DNA of 64,000 nucleotides from Pteria penguin (taxonomy: Eukaryota; Mollusca; Bivalvia; Pterioida; Pteriidae): the NCBI GenBank assembly GCA_035048485.1, contig CM068580.1, positions 59,632,983 to 59,696,982 on the forward strand, read 5' to 3'. Below the pieces are notes generated by a model. That model saw nothing but the letters and a program-made list of their open reading frames with translations, did no database searches and was not told the DNA's origin. Within the stretch, counting starts at the first letter, position 1, and each line of letters opens with the position of its first letter. Both the position numbers and the translations under genes were made by a program. Shown here piece after piece: positions 22,694 to 36,200 of this stretch.

Positions 22694-24627
22694 GTAAGTT
22701 GTCTGAATTATTGATATATATATGCAAAGAGGTAGATGTTGATATGACTAAATTAACATTTTTTTGTACGAAAAAATCTATCTTTATATGAAATAATTGT
22801 ATTATTAATAATAGATCTAGATGTAGGTTAATATACAAATGAAACTATACTTAAAAGTGCAGTGCTATATCTAGGCCATGTGTTCATGGGTTTGGGAGGG
22901 GGGTAAATAATATCATCATGATTACATAGCAAAACTCTTTTATATTAGCAAATGTTTTAATTTGGTACAGGAAACCCCATCACAATCCAAAATAAAAGCA
23001 CCCCACGTAACCTTCAGGATCTGTATCTTCACTTTGAAGATAATGTTGGTTACATTTCTAGATCTCTGTTTAAAGACCAAATTGTACAAATGTTGTAGTA
23101 AAATGAATATATCAAATAGCAGTAAACAAACATTTTTAGAGCAGTGTATATAGCCTACTTTAATAGCTTTATCATACATGTACATGCATTAATTAATATG
23201 AATATTTCAGTGGCCAGCCAGACACCTGTTTGGGTTAATGACATGAATCAGGAGAGGGTAGCTGAGGACACACCACCAGGTTAATTTATTCTATATTTAA
23301 GACTTAGTGTTACATGAAAGATAAAAAGAGAGGAGGAATACATGTAAATCATCAATATATTGATGAAAGTTTTGAGGTTACAAATACTTAGGTAGATGCA
23401 GTCCTGAAATCAGTTGGAGTAACTATAATTTAGAGAAAAGTGTATTGTTAAAATTTAACAAAAGTTTCTATGTGTGTATTTTATGTTTTCATTTCATACA
23501 AGCTCTTAATTTGAGTCCAAACCTAATCATACCTTTTCATCATACCTTTTACAGTTCTTGATAATAGTAAAGTAAAATTCTGAGTTTGGCTCAGTAGCTA
23601 ATGTGTTTGGTTCAGTACCAGAGGGAGCCAAGTGTTTGGCTCAAGACCAGAGGGATCTGAGTTTGGCTCAATAGCTAATGTTTTTGACTCAGGACCAGAA
23701 GTTCTGAGTTGGCTCTGTAGCTAATGTGTTTGGCTCAGGACCAGAGGGATCTGAGTTTGGCTCAGTAGCTAATGCGTTTGGCTCAGAACCAGAAGGTTCT
23801 GAATTTGGTTCTGTAGCTAATGTGTTTGGCTCAGGACCAGAGGGTTCTGAGTTTGGCTCTGTAGCTGATGTGTTAGGCTCAGGACAAGAAGGTTCTGAGT
23901 TTGGCTCAGTAGCTAATGTGTTTGGCTCAGGACCAGAGGGATCTGAGTTTGGCTCAGTAGCTAATGCGTTTGGCTCAGAACCAGAAGGTTCTGAATTTGG
24001 TTCTGTAGCTAATGTGTTTGGCTCAGGACCAGAGGGTTCTGAGTTTGACTCATTAGCTAATGTGCTTGGCTCAGAACCAGAGGGTTCTGAGTGTTTGGCT
24101 CAAAACCAGAGGGGTCTGGGTTGGCTCAGTAGCTGATGTATTTGGCTCAGTAGCTAATGTGATTGACTCAGTAGCTAATGTGATTGGCTCAGGATCAGTT
24201 ATTGCCCTTTGAAAACAAGGTCTCCTGCCATGATAAACATTGGCATATTAAAGAAAATTCAATGCTCTAGAAAGGATGGTTTCATCAGTCAAAAAGTATT
24301 AGGCATTGCACCAGACAGGTGTTACTACCATATAGGTGAAATAAATCTGATGTAGCATTAAACACTAATCAATCAATCATTCAATCAATAACATGAAAAG
24401 ATAGTTTGAATTCCATTCATTGCCATACATGTGAATTACATGTATTGTATGTAACATTTAAAATTCTGATTATCTATCTTGATTACTTGCAGGGACTATT
24501 GTGTATACTCTTTTGGCCACTGGTGATCCTAATGTTAAGTACTATATCAAGCAGAACGACAAGTTCTTGGTGAACCCTGACTCTGGAGAAGTGAAAATAA
24601 GAAGGTTGTTGGATTATGAGGTACAGT

Positions 24628-24705
<78 letters not shown>

Positions 24706-27700
24706 TGATTTGAGACTTTTTAACTTTTTGTGTCATCTACAAAGCAAAGCGACTTAAAGGGAATGCCTTGCGTGGTGTTCATTTGTCCAACTGTCTGTCC
24801 GTATGGTAGTAGTCACACTTGTTAAAAAATGGATAGCAGATAACACATGTTCCTATAAACACTATTGTTTTGTAGGGTGGAAGAAGAGAATTGCAGCAAT
24901 TACTTTATGATGTAAACTGTGTCATAGGTTTGATTTAACAGTTTATGTATTTACTTTTGAATGTGAGTCCCCAGTCATCTCATGTATGGAGTGTTGAAAT
25001 ATTTTTGAATTATATGTATGTTTTGAGCGTTCATGTCAAATAAAACTGCATGAAGCCAGAGACGTTTACACTTCCTGGGCACCTGGTTTCACCTATGATA
25101 CCCAAGGACCCATGATGTCCACCTATGATACGTTGCCGTAACTGCTATGATGGCACGGCATCTTTTTTATTGCTTTTGTTGTGAGTAGGAAGGTGGGCAT
25201 GTAAGCACCAATTAATTTACAACTGTCACTGAGATAGACCATCCAAAGTTTCTGATACAAATGCATTAAAATCGAAAATATTTTTGTGACATGTCTTTGT
25301 ATATGCTTATTCTTCAATTTTTGTGTTTGCATTTCATGTTCATGATTATTTTTGTCATACAGATGTCTTTTTACTGAATCTTTCAAACCGTTCTAGTGGA
25401 TTTTCTTCAGAAGTCCCACTTTGATTGTTTTTGTTACAGTGTGTGTGTGCTTAAATATAAAAATTTTTTTCATAATATAAAGGATACTACTACTGTTGTC
25501 AATGTATTGTAATTTTATAATTCTAGTTTCTCAAGCTACATTTTATTGTATTTGAGACAAAGGAGTTAAGGTTTGTTGGAGAGATGTGGCTTTTTGTTTG
25601 TTTCAAGCCACTATATCTGAACGGTTGGTCATGCAATAAGTGAAAAATTACTGAAAAACATGCAGTGTTAAACCCTACTGATATGGTAAACTTTACATGT
25701 TTTCATTCATTTCAGTATGATATCAACAAAATCTAATCATAATCATGATAACACAAAATGATATCTAGGGCCAGTTGTTTGAATATTTAACCACTGGTTA
25801 ATTTAACCAATGGTTCAAGCTTTAGTCTCAAGAGAATTAATTTATTTTATAAGATTTCTGTTTGAATTTCTATATTACATTACATTTCTGGTTTAATTCA
25901 TATGCTAGTAATCAATACACAGACAATGACTTTAAATCTTCTTATTTCAACAATATAGTGAGATGAAATTTAACTATTGTTTAGCCCAACCAGTGGTTTG
26001 GGAACAAACTGAAGTTTGGGAAGTTTCGAACAACTGGCCCCCATGCATTATGTATTTAAATATAATATAATATATAATGTTGTGAATGTTTTGATTATTG
26101 TAGACAAATGCACGACTCCGGGTCACATTTGTGGCTATTGGTTCATCCGCAGTTCAGGTAAGTAGTTTTTGATGATTTATTTGAAAATTAATGTGATACC
26201 CAGCAGTGAGAACTACCAGTAGTATTTCCATTTCATAGATATCCTCTCAGTGAGACATTTATCACAATGATACGATGTTAGAGTACACATCAGCACATAG
26301 AAGATCCGTAATTGCATCACTGCTTTAGATGGATCTATTGAGTGGATAGAAAGTTCTGTGTAATGACTAATGTATTTGGCACATAATGTTACCATATAGA
26401 AAATAATTTTGTCATGGCATAAGACAAGACACAAAAAAACTCATAATCATGCATACAGTTACTGCAGTTGAAGGACTGTCTTTTATCTATTTTGTGTATG
26501 AATAATAACTGATGCAGTACTACAATACAGGTTTCGAAAAGAGCAATCGTCCAGTAATCAAAAACAACCAAAATCTCTAAGGCCAACCTAAAATTTCAGT
26601 AAATATAATGGAGGCTGTTCAGATTTCCTTTATAATTGCCAATTTGACAACCCAAAATTTTTGCCAATTTCAAACCCTGAATGTCAATTATGTTCTCGAT
26701 TCGTTTATTGAGTCAAGTTAAGAATATACAATATAAATCATAAGGATTCAGTGAAGTGATATACAAATGATTGAGAATAGAAGAAAGTTCATCTTTTAAT
26801 TAAACCAATTTTAATTATTTTAAGTACATTATGTTTTAATGGATCATTAAAGTCAAAATTTTAAGTTTTAATTGTGTAAAACTTGTTTGAATGCATAAGT
26901 TGCGAAATAGAAATGTGTGAAAATGAAGATTTTCCTCAGTTCTTTCGTATGATTAGAAATCAATAACAGAATTGATTGTTTTATCTTGTTTATTATAAAA
27001 CAACAATGGATTATGAGATTGCCTATCTCTAATTCATTGATCAGTAATAAAGAACTTTAACTGTACAGCTCTGAGGAATTAAGCGAATGATATTTAGACG
27101 GTATTTAAACAGTGGTATGAAGATTCATTATTTCATATGATGATGATATCTTTCCTATAATTGTGAAGTCGAGCGCACAAAAATTTCATTAAGTTTTTAA
27201 TGAAAGCTCATAGTCATACCCATTTAAAGCATTTGTATTGTTTCATTATGATTCTCAGTATTGAAAATTAATTGTTCTATTCAAATGAAGTCTATTTATT
27301 GACATATATTTTACGAGACATTTGCAGTATATTTTACTAGACATGTTGTAAGAATTGATTCCTACCAGTTTAGTATTTTGGACATTGAATTTTGTATTAT
27401 GGAGAATAAAGTTTTAAGAATACAGTAATAAACTTAATTGATTTTTCCATCCATTTTTCATACTACTAGGTGGAGCGAACAGTCACTATCAACATTATAG
27501 ACGCTAACGATAACCCTCCAGCTTTCGAGAAGACCACAAACAAAGCTACAGTACCTGAGGTAAAGTAGCGATACCGGTATTGTAAATGCAGAGAGTTAAT
27601 GTTTTTTTCATAATATTATCTATTAGCTATTATTTTATATTCCACAGCAGTATCAATCTATAACTGATAATGTCTGTCTCTTGATCTATCTGCACAACTG

Positions 27701-30226
27701 TCAGTCTTTCTGTCCATTCATCCACATGGTGACAATTTTGTTTGGAGCAAAATTTCAAGACTTGATGCTTTATATTTAGAGTGCCAATGATTTGTACCTT
27801 TGATATCAGATTACTGTGACTTACTTTTCATGGTTGAGCAATTTTTCTAAAAAAAAATACCAGCTTTGCAATTTGACTATACATATATTGTGTTTTACAG
27901 TTTTTTGTAAATATTTCCAAATGTGCTTAATAAGATAAGACATCTGAAGAAATTAAAAATTAAAAAGGTGATCAAAATACATGTTTTTATAAAGTGTGTG
28001 TATCATCATTTTGGTTGATTCATTAATTGCTCTAGAAATCTTTAATTTCAAATTAATGTTTCAGTTTAATCAACATAATTGTAGATACCTGTGTTCACAT
28101 TTACATTGCAAAAAGCATATTACACAATTATAGAATCTTGATTTGTTTTATTTTTCAGGACGCTCCAGTAGGTTATGAATTAATCAGTGACCTTAATGTG
28201 AAAGATGAAGACACGGCCAATACTCAGATCTCCGTTACTTGTGACACCCAGACAGCCATTGCTAGTCCAGTAAGATTGGTTTTATCTACAGTTGTCTTTT
28301 CCATTTAGTTCAATTTTTAACTCGCCCTAACAAAGTGAATAGAGGGACTATGGTATACTCAAGTGTCCATGTCATTATCCAATGTATGTGTCCATATTGG
28401 CCACAAGTTAGGAAGTTTGGATTACTTCAGTTTGAGGTGAAGTGCAGGTGCAGTATGAATGGAGCTTGCACCAGTCATGCAGTTAGGACTAGAACTTTTT
28501 GGCATAATGTAATGAGTCCTCCAACAGTTGATTGATTGTAGTTTTATGCCACTCCATGATTATTTCACTATGTGACGGCATCTGCCTGATGCATTGCATA
28601 GAAATTTTTACCTTTGCAACGGACCTACGCGAAGCAGTGAGGGATCTTTTACATGCCACACCTACTTTGACATGGGGCCTCGGTTTTTACTGTCTCATCC
28701 AAAAGACAGAACATGCAACGGTGCGCCCACTGCAGGATTTAAACCCTGAGCCTTTCGGTCAGAAGCCGAGCACCTCATCCACCCAGCCATGCTTGGCTGT
28801 CCTCCAAAGGCAAATTAGTGTAAAATAATAAGAAAAACACTCTTTGTCCACAAATTTTCGGCCTCATGGCCTTTATCAAGCCACATTGCCACTTGCTAAA
28901 CAAATGACCTTATGACAATGAGCTAAGTAACTTCTTCTTATTCTGTGTCATTGTGATGAGGCAATCTGATGTCAGACTTTGGACAAGTGACATTCTTTTA
29001 AGACATCATTGATATGACAATTGAATGTCACATTCTTTCATGAAATTTCAAGGAAAAAACCTTTAACTTATAAATGAGAATATTTTAAGCTATGATTCAA
29101 TACTGTAAAACACACCAGTGTATGTACTGATATGCTGGCTGTCTTATACTCTGTTTTTATTCAAATCATAATTCTTTGAAGAATTAAAGTTAGTTTAAAA
29201 AAATAATAATAATAACAAAAGGAATGTGTTTTGAAAATTGAGATATTACACTTTTGAAATGGTTGTCATCAGCTTTAAAAACTGTTAAATTTTTTTCTTC
29301 AGTTTCCTACTGTATGTACCCTATTCCGACTCAATACGATATTTCAATCAAATAAGAATTGGCAAGGAACCTTGACCTTGGCAGGAAAGTTGGATTTTGA
29401 ACAGGAGGCATACTATCAGATGCCAGTAGTCATTCAGGTAATGTGGCAGGATATGAAAATATGTCAGATATTTTTTCTTTTCTGTGATGAACTATACCAT
29501 ATGATTATAATTATAAAATCATAAATATATAATTTTAACAAATTTAAAATTCAGATAAAAGGATTAAGTGAGTGTCTTGGATGATATAAAACTGGTGTAT
29601 ACCAAAATCTTTTGTTGATTATACTGAAAATAGATTGAACTTTGATAGATATATTGGGGTTCTTAATTCTTTAAAATTTGTTAAAACTATTCATTTATGT
29701 GAACATTGATAACTGAAATTTATTATTAGTTATCTTTTTTAAAAACTCAATTCTGTTTTCTTCATATTAATATATATTCTTACCTTGAACTCCACATAAC
29801 TTGAACTGTATTTATCATGGGTGCTTCCAGCTTGAGTCATTTAGAGTCAAATGTATTTGTAGATCAAACACAAGCTACATGTACTGTAGAGATCTTTTGA
29901 TTTAAAAGCCACAACTAAAATGATTTATATATGTCTCTTTGTAGGATGGTCATTACAATGTCAGCGCGAGTATAGAAATTAACGTTGCTAATATTCAAGA
30001 TGCACCACCGGTTTTCATCAAGGCCAATGATATCACTGTCATGGAACCTGTTACTCCGGTATGTATTTTCTTATATCCAAACAGATGATAGGAAAAATGC
30101 CACCAATGGTATATGTGAAAAGTTATTGAAATTAACTTTAAACAACAAACAGTATCAAACCTGATATTTTTATCATTATACTAATGCTTTCTAGGTACAT
30201 GTACATATGTTGATACTTGATACATG

Positions 30227-30275
<49 letters not shown>

Positions 30276-33200
30276 TCAATTCCTTAAAGTGAGTCGTCCG
30301 CCCTTGATTAGAACTCTCTCACTTTCTGCATATTATAATGAGGTATATAAAGATGACTATAGCCCTACTTGGCTGAGCATATCTCACCTGTTCTATTGAC
30401 AATACAAATTATATAGGAAAAGTAATTAAAAGTCATTGCACAACTCTTCCACTTCCACTTCCAGACTTCATAATTAACAAGATCAGATAACTCTTCTTAG
30501 TAAAAGATCTCTAGCCTCACATATATTTACATAACCAACTTGGTGTATAAGTTGAACATTTAGTTGGTCCATTTTCAATTCCTAGATTGTACATGCCACA
30601 ATATTTCAGAGATTGGTTTAAATCTAAGTTGTAATATAACTAAAAACTGTGGAAAACAACAGAAACCCTTAATTAGACACTGAAAGACCACATATGGCAA
30701 TGTATAGTAATAAAGTTTCCTTAGGTTACTTTCCATAAATTTTCTCAGCTTGCAAATATTTATGTCAAGTCTTTCCCTTGTAGTTTCTTATGTGACTTTG
30801 TCCTATGATAATTTGCAAGTAAAATCTGTTTAAATATATTAAATGTATGAACTCTGTTTCAGAACACAATTTTAGATTATGTATCGGCAATAGATGGTGA
30901 TGTGACTAATCCACGTAGCATCTACTATGAGATTCCTGCAGGAAGTGGTAAGTTATAACCATAGCAGTATAACATAAAAAGAACAAAACAATCCTGCTGT
31001 GTCTAGACAGAGTAACATAATAGTTAAGGGGTGTGGAAGGTCCTGGGTTTAAGTCCTGGTAGAGTACTGTCAGTTAAATCCTGTCATGAGACAATCAAAT
31101 CCCATGTCCGTGTTATGGCGGATTTTGACATTAAAAAATCATTACTGCTTAGAGTGTGTCTATATAGCAACAGCCCAGAAGGGTACTGTCTCCATAGAAG
31201 TGAAATGGGTCTGGTGTTCAATAAAATTACTCAAGTAATCGGTTGAGATATACAGTATGGCAGGTATTTTTGATTGGTGTATCTGTATCATTTTATAACA
31301 AGATGTTTCTGTTGTTTTGGTTCGACGGTGTTAGATATATGGTAACCCACATCTTGTAAAATTGTAATTCTTAGTTCTATAAAAATTTCATAAAAAGTAA
31401 GTCCCAGGATGTTTTTCCAGCACTTGTTATTACAGAATAATATTCAGGCATCCTTGCAGTGTCTGATTCTTTTTTTTCTAATTCTGCTGCCATTTGCCTC
31501 TCTCTAGGGTGCAAACGCTGTTCTATCAACATTTTATATTGATAATAGCGACCCTCTCTCTAATTGTATCGAATTTGATTTTCGTAATAATTTTCTACAG
31601 ATGCATCACTGTTCAACCAGTTTTTTCTTAATCCAACCAATGGCAACATATCAAATAAAGTGCTGCTGGATAGAGAAGATCCACAATTTGTCACCGGTGT
31701 TGTCTTTTTTCCAATTAAGGTATTGTACCTCAAAAATATTCATGAATTACACCATACTGTGTCAAGTTTTAATACTATTTTTATCTCAAAGAAGATTAAA
31801 CTTTAAAGGATCTCATAGCATATATGTACATATTAATGAAATTTGTCAAACCTTGGTTTGAAAATACCTCAACAATTACAGTTAGCTTACATACAGTAAA
31901 ATTTTATTAAAAGTATGAACACAATCTTTTCTAAAGCAGGTAACTGCTTACCTTCATTTACAGTATCAACCATTAAAAAGTCATGACTGTTTTGTATTCT
32001 TCGTTTAATTCTTATGATTTCATTCATATTTAGGCAAGAGAAATTTTGTCTCCTGGGGTGTATGGAAATGACAGTCAAACGACAGCTGAAGCTACAATCC
32101 GTATCATTATCCAGGATATGAATGACAATGCTCCAATCTTTAATCCTGTGTTATATAACATTTCTATTCCTGAAGATATTCCAAACAGAACTCCCTTACC
32201 AGATCTCAGTCTCTCGGTCTCTGACATAGACTTGGTAAGCATTCTTAAAGGATCTATTGTAGAAAAAAAAGAAGAGAAATTAATTCTCTTATTGTGACAT
32301 ACATGTATTTAATTATAATGTTAGCAATTTATTATTATCAATACAGAATCTCAACATCTGTAACCAAAGCTTGCTCATTTTTTATAACTGTCAAGTGAAA
32401 TTTACACTGTAATAATTATTCTTCGTTATTTGTGCAATAAAGTAAAGCAAGCATGAGTGAAATGAGTGAAAGTTAAACACGTATTCTTATTAAACTGGCC
32501 ATTCAACAACTTCACTTCAAGTAGTTGTTTATAACCATGAGTCGGTATCTAGTATGAAAATTGAATGTCCAAAAGTAAATAAATAATCACTGACATAGTC
32601 AATGTTGACAAATTTCTTTACTCAGTTCGACATATATCAGTAACTAATAAATTGCAATAAACACAGTCAAAGATCAACCTTAATGTGATGAGTTAAATAT
32701 TACCCAAGCTGCATGGAAGATGTTTATTCAACAATAATAATTGACATTGACACATGTAGTTGATTGATAACCACCACAGTGCAGGATGTGATGCATGTTT
32801 GTACCTACCATAAGTTTGGCATTATTTAGATTTTAATTGTTTGTAAATACATTGTAACACTTTAAAGAAAATATGTGTTGGCATATTGTATACTCTGCAT
32901 CTTGATACAGGTTTTATAAATTTGAGCCATCACCAAATACATGAAATAATTATAGTGACATAAAATATTAATAATCAATCAATCAGTTTAATATAAATTT
33001 GATTTTTGTGATTCCATTCTCAAAAGCACATTCTTTATACTTCAGAAGAACTATCAGTACATTCATCTATTCTTAGTTTTATGGCTTAACTATTATATTC
33101 TGAAGTGATATTTATAAAAACAAAAAAAGAAAAAAGCCCCTCTCTCACTGTTTTCTGATTAGAGTATAAGCATTAATTTTAGTGAGTATTAAAATGTAAA

Positions 33201-36200
33201 GTTAATTCAACAAAAAACTTTATGGTGCCTTACTGGTTAAATATATATATTGCATTGTAGGAAATTTTGATCAGTTGTTGAATGATGTATTGTCTATTGA
33301 GCTACATATACTTATAGAGGGGACAATAAATGACAAACAAAAGTTCCACAAATTTTCACCACTACTTAGTCTTTACTACTGGTACACCTTTAAAAGACCA
33401 CAGTAAGCCTTAAATAAAAGCCCTAAGGATTTTGTCTTTATTATATATAAATTTCACTACATTTTCGCTTTTATACTTGGTAATGTTTATAAATATTATA
33501 TTCTTTAAATTCATTTCAGGGAACAAATGCAATGTACACCTTGACCCTGGATAACTTTGACCAAGTGTTTGAAGTTTCTCCTGTCAATGGTCAGGGAGCT
33601 ACACCAGCCATTCTTTTGGTCAAGGACACTAACCTGATTGATTATGAAAAGGGACCACGCAGATATGAATTCAAGGTATGAAAATCAAAACTTCCATGGT
33701 GAATGAAATGCTGAAATATTGAGGAGCAACAGTTTACACTGAAATAAGGGTCAACTTCAATTCAAAGTTTGAACAGTGTATTCAGTTTTTGTATTGGATG
33801 TCTGGATTTTGGTTTGTATTTTTCAAAAGTTTTTTTCATTACTTTCCGCAGGGTAATGAAATTGGGGTAGGTTATATTTTAAAAGAATTCTCTGATTTTC
33901 CAGATAATGATTATTTTGCTTTTCTCAGGTCATAAAACACTCATAAATGTATAATATCTAAAGAATGGAAATGAGATTAGATATTTTAAAATATTTACTA
34001 TATTATAATATGTTTTCTGTGTAGGTGATTGCACGTGAATCTAGCACCACCCAGCTCCTTTCTGGTACAGCCACTGTGATTGTGAATGTCCTGGATGTCA
34101 ATGATAATTTACCTTCCTTCACTCAGCCAAGTTATGAGGATTCCATCGTTGAATCTGCTCCTGGTGGCACTCAAGTTATCCGTGTTGCAGTAAGATGATT
34201 TGTCTTTATTCTTTTTTAAGTGTATGTCTCCATGGAAACAACTTCATTTGATTGCATTACTTGTTGCTTTTTCTAAAATACCTTAAACAAATTTTGGACA
34301 AAACCCATTTTTGTGTCTGTTAAAGATCAAGTGCGATTTAAGGAACTAAACTACCAGTCTTGAAAAAGTAAATCTGATAAAGTTGATATTCCCGTGCATT
34401 TTCCCCAAAATTGTAAATCAGATATGAAAAATTGTAGTCATTGTGCCCATACTGGGTCCGGCGCCATAAACTGAGAATATACCTAAGTCAAATATTTCAT
34501 TTTAATTTATTCCATTATCAAACGTTCAAATAAATTCTCATGCAGAATGGTTTGATTCTATTTATCAATAGAATAAAACTAAATAAAATCCAAATCACAG
34601 TTGTTAATTCATTGATAAACAGAAGAATATGAAATTATGACTTAAGTACATTCTCAGGTTATGGCGCCGGACCCTGGTCTTTACGGATATTACAACAAAG
34701 GACTTTGTAATTAGATTTGGTTCGAGACCAAATTTGACAAAACTACTACCACTATGACATATATAATTTTTATGTTACATGCCAATCTTATTTTTCTACA
34801 TTGACCTTCACAAAACCTACCTGCCCACTGTAGCTTAACAGAGAATTGAATTAGTTTGGCCTTATTAAGAGACAAAAGGGAATAATGATGCCTAATACAT
34901 TATGCAGAATTTTTCAGCTTTTGTAACAGACTCGTCATAAAAAGTAAGGGATCTTATTACAAGGTTAACCCGTCATGATGCGGGACAGTTTTTACCAAAT
35001 TTTCTGGGTGCAGAGGAGCCATTGATCAAGCTCAAACTCCACACCTCTCACCCTTGTGCTAAAGTGAAATGTGATCATTTTAATTAGAAATATGGTAATG
35101 CATAGGCAGAAAAAAAGTCCAATGTTATTAAGTTTTACATCTTTGGATTGTTTTAGGCAGTAGATCCAGATTCTGGATTGCTGGGTACAGCTGGAATCCG
35201 ATATGGCCTCATAGGTGATGGAAATGACTTGTAAGTTTTACTGCAATATATCATGTGGGAATCTGCTGTGAAGAAATCTTTGTTATTGATGTGTACAATG
35301 ATGTCTTATTCATATAAAGTGGGAATTCTTCCTTTGATTTTAGATGTTTGATAAATAAATATTGACACTTTATCATTAAAATTATTGATATGCCTATATT
35401 GGAATGGGATACCGGTAGTTTTGATATATGATTCGAATCAAATCATGTTATGAATCATGAAAAACTTTTAAAGAATACATATACTGTATATTACTTTACT
35501 TACATATAGATATATTCTGTGTGACTACTTACTGATTTAATATATAATTTTAATGGTAAAGTCAAGGAAAGTGCAATTGTTAATGAGAACTTAATCAAAT
35601 GATTATTTTTGTGTTGTATCAGACATACGTTTGTACAAAAAATCTGTAATGTTCCTCGACTGGTGAAAGATAATTTAAATAAATGTTAAAAGAAAAAACA
35701 CTTTACATTTACTCATGAAAGTATCTTCTGTATGTCCATTGTTGTTTACAGATTCCAGATTGATCGTGTATCAGGACAAATTACCGTGGCTCCATGCTCT
35801 ACTCCAGGAAGCGGTAACTGTATAGACTACGAACGGAAGAATCGGTACGATTTGACAGTCACAGCACGTGACAATGATGGCAATGGACAAACCGTGACAG
35901 TTAATCTTGTCATCAAAATCCTGGACGAGAATGATAACCAACCAAGATTTGCTAGTAAAGATTACACAAGTTATATTGAAGAGAAATTGACGAGACCTAA
36001 TCCTAACGTAACAGTCAGTGCTACGGATCTGGATTCCGTGGGTGGGCCAGTCAGGTACAGCATTGTAAGTGATGCCACAGGATTATGGCAGATCGATTCA
36101 CTTCAGGGACATGTCACTGCCAAGCAGCCTATCTTCTATACAGATACACCAGCAAACCAAGGATTGTAAGTATTTTAATTTGAATATGAAATTTATCTGT

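Larger units (their letters stand above)
24621..27469. other. Introns around gene B exon 4
   Basis: AT-rich introns containing the (AT)n run and the MITE at 25768. The small frames on either strand have no family features. Confidence 0.6.

Noticed and set aside
31601..31861. 86-residue frame starting at ATG 31601
   Set aside because: The ATG is the first codon-like triplet of gene B exon 10 in the wrong frame; the true frame is cadherin EC3.
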